From positions 1 through 6,991 of the forward strand of contig JBEKKU010000122.1 in assembly GCA_050010575.1 (NCBI GenBank): DNA of 6,991 nucleotides, written 5' to 3'. The stretch is from Palsa-1188 sp050010575. Its GTDB lineage: Bacteria > Bacillota > DSM-12270 > Thermacetogeniales > Thermacetogeniaceae. Of this stretch, positions 5,720 through 6,991 are shown piece by piece. Within the stretch, counting starts at the first letter, position 1, and every line of letters starts with the position of its first letter. The notes beneath the pieces are model-generated. The model made no database searches. It saw only the letters and a program-made list of their open reading frames with translations, and had not been told where the DNA came from. The position numbers and the translations under genes are program-made.

Positions 5720-6991
5720 TTAGACCTGAAACACGATATGCCGCAGCCAGTAGACATCGTCCCGGGACGGGAAGTCGCTCCGGAAGTGCCCGCCCCGGCT
5801 CTCGGTGCGCATCAGGGCAGCGGCTACCGTCAGTTTGCCGAGAGTCAACAGGCTGACCGCCTCCACTGCAGACCGGGTCGGGGTCAGGCAGGTGATCTCC
5901 TGGTCGAGCCGCTCCAGTTCAGCGGCGGCCCTGGACAACTCCTGGCCTTGGCGGATGATGCCCGCCTGCTCCCACATGATCGCCCGCACCCTCTGCGCTA
6001 TCGCCTGCCAGTAACGCTCATCAACCGCCGGGCCGGCTTCCGGACTCCTACCCTCGAGACAGCCGGCGGGCTGGTGGGGTTCGGGCTGCAGTTGCTGCAG
6101 GTATTGCCAGCCAGCGGCCACCGCCCGTGCCCCGAAGACCAGGCCCTCCAACAGGGAGTTGCTGGCCAGGCGGTTGCCTCCATGCACCCCGCTGCAGGCA
6201 GCCTCGCCACAGGCGTACAATCCCGTAATATTGGTCTCCCCATCGGAGCCGGTCTTGATGCCGCCCATGATATAGTGGGTGGCAGGCGCCACAGGGATAT
6301 ATCCCTTGCTGAGATCCAGCCCGTAGTCGCGGCATGTGTTGCAGATGTTCGGGAACCGGGTCTGGCATTGGTCTTGCTCAAACTGGGATATATCCAGGAG
6401 GACATGGCTGGTCTGGGTTTTCTGCATCTCCCTGACGATCGCCCTGGCGACCACATCCCGGGGGGCCAACTCCGCCATCTCGTGGTATCTGGGCATGAAA
6501 CGCTCGCCGCGCACATTCCTCAGCAAGGCGCCCTCCCCCCGCACCGCCTCGGAAATCAGAAAGCGGGGCACGTTCGGCATGGCCAGGGCCGTCGGATGGA
6601 ATTGAACGAACTCCATATCCATCAACTCGGCTCCGGCCCGGTAGGCGGCCGCAGCCCCATCTCCGGTAGCCACCGCCGGATTGGTGGTGTTCTGGTACAA
6701 CTGGCCGGCGCCCCCGGTGGCGGTGATCACTACCGGCGCCCGGCAGACCACGAAACCACCGGACTGGCTGTCCAGCATCAGGGCGCCCACACAGCGGCCA
6801 CTGCGCGGGTGCTTTAAAAAATCCACCAGCAGGCAGCCTTCCCGCAGGGTGATGCCCTGATCGCTGCGGATCTCCCGGATCAGCGCCCGGGCAACCTCTC
6901 CGCCGGTGGCATCGCTGGCGTGCAGGATCCGGCGGCGCCGGTGGGCACCCTCGCGGCCCAGGTCCCAGGCGCTTCCCTCACGGTCGAAACG
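5720..6991 (-). CDS. nadB: L-aspartate oxidase (partial, 5' end outside window)
   Basis: FAD enzyme that oxidises L-aspartate to iminoaspartate, which NadA condenses with dihydroxyacetone phosphate to quinolinate. In anaerobes fumarate is the likely electron acceptor. The last 423 codons are present; the N-terminal FAD-binding Rossmann motif lies outside the window. Counting from the first visible residue, signatures of the fumarate reductase/NadB family are HRRRRILHASDATG (17-30), ATGGAGQLY (91-99), MEFVQFHPTAL (126-136), SEAVRGEGA (147-155), THYIMGGI (238-245), YACGE (259-263) and HGGNRLASNSLLE (270-282). The C-terminal helical domain ends at FQV. HYIMGG together with the short C-terminus favours NadB over succinate dehydrogenase SdhA, as does nadC next door. 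nadA is not visible and may lie upstream. Confidence 0.96.
   Translation of the reverse strand, partial: RFDREGSAWDLGREGAHRRRRILHASDATGGEVARALIREIRSDQGITLREGCLLVDFLKHPRSGRCVGALMLDSQSGGFVVCRAPVVITATGGAGQLYQNTTNPAVATGDGAAAAYRAGAELMDMEFVQFHPTALAMPNVPRFLISEAVRGEGALLRNVRGERFMPRYHEMAELAPRDVVARAIVREMQKTQTSHVLLDISQFEQDQCQTRFPNICNTCRDYGLDLSKGYIPVAPATHYIMGGIKTGSDGETNITGLYACGEAACSGVHGGNRLASNSLLEGLVFGARAVAAGWQYLQQLQPEPHQPAGCLEGRSPEAGPAVDERYWQAIAQRVRAIMWEQAGIIRQGQELSRAAAELERLDQEITCLTPTRSAVEAVSLLTLGKLTVAAALMRTESRGGHFRSDFPSRDDVYWLRHIVFQV

Noticed and set aside
5695..5800. Plus-strand ATG at 5707 with a good AAGGAG site, reading into nadB antisense
   Set aside because: The frame is short, lies opposite the nadB C-terminus and looks like nothing known; the ribosome binding site match seems to be chance in an AT-rich gap.

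Overview
The window reads as a Gram-positive, GC-rich member of the Firmicutes, most like the clostridial Peptococcaceae group. The reasons are the gene order nadB-nadC-birA-coaX-dusB, the strong AGGAGG-type ribosome binding sites, a YjdF (DUF2992) gene with a structured leader, and a TRAP-type trp leader. This assignment is inferred from gene content only. Every gene I can support is on the minus strand, so transcription runs from high to low coordinates.

Positions 6991 to about 1819 hold a compact cofactor block. L-aspartate oxidase (nadB, 5' end outside the window) and quinolinate phosphoribosyltransferase (nadC) belong to de novo NAD synthesis. BirA (biotin ligase with a DNA-binding domain), type III pantothenate kinase (coaX, CoA synthesis) and tRNA-dihydrouridine synthase (dusB) follow. 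The spacing is tight (13 nt nadC-birA, 5 nt birA-coaX), except for 161 nt between nadB and nadC that contain a short direct repeat. The 5' end of dusB is odd: its conserved N-terminal frame is open but has no ATG, GTG or TTG at the expected place.

Positions 1800 to 1100 are visibly AT-richer. They hold a type II toxin-antitoxin pair (Phd/YefM-like antitoxin, RelE/ParE-like toxin) with its own promoter, probably an acquired insertion.

Positions 1091 to 527 hold an extended -10 promoter, a structured leader that is a candidate yjdF riboswitch, and a yjdF gene interrupted by one in-frame amber codon. The family's basic, charged C-terminal tail continues in the same frame to the natural stop.

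Positions 481 to 1 hold the start of a trp operon: a near-consensus promoter, ten GAG/UAG triplets spaced exactly five nucleotides apart, an intrinsic terminator, and the first 90 codons of trpE. This is the layout of TRAP (MtrB)-controlled transcription attenuation and is the clearest regulatory element in the window. The triplets and the terminator are direct observations. Control by TRAP is inferred, because mtrB is not in the window.
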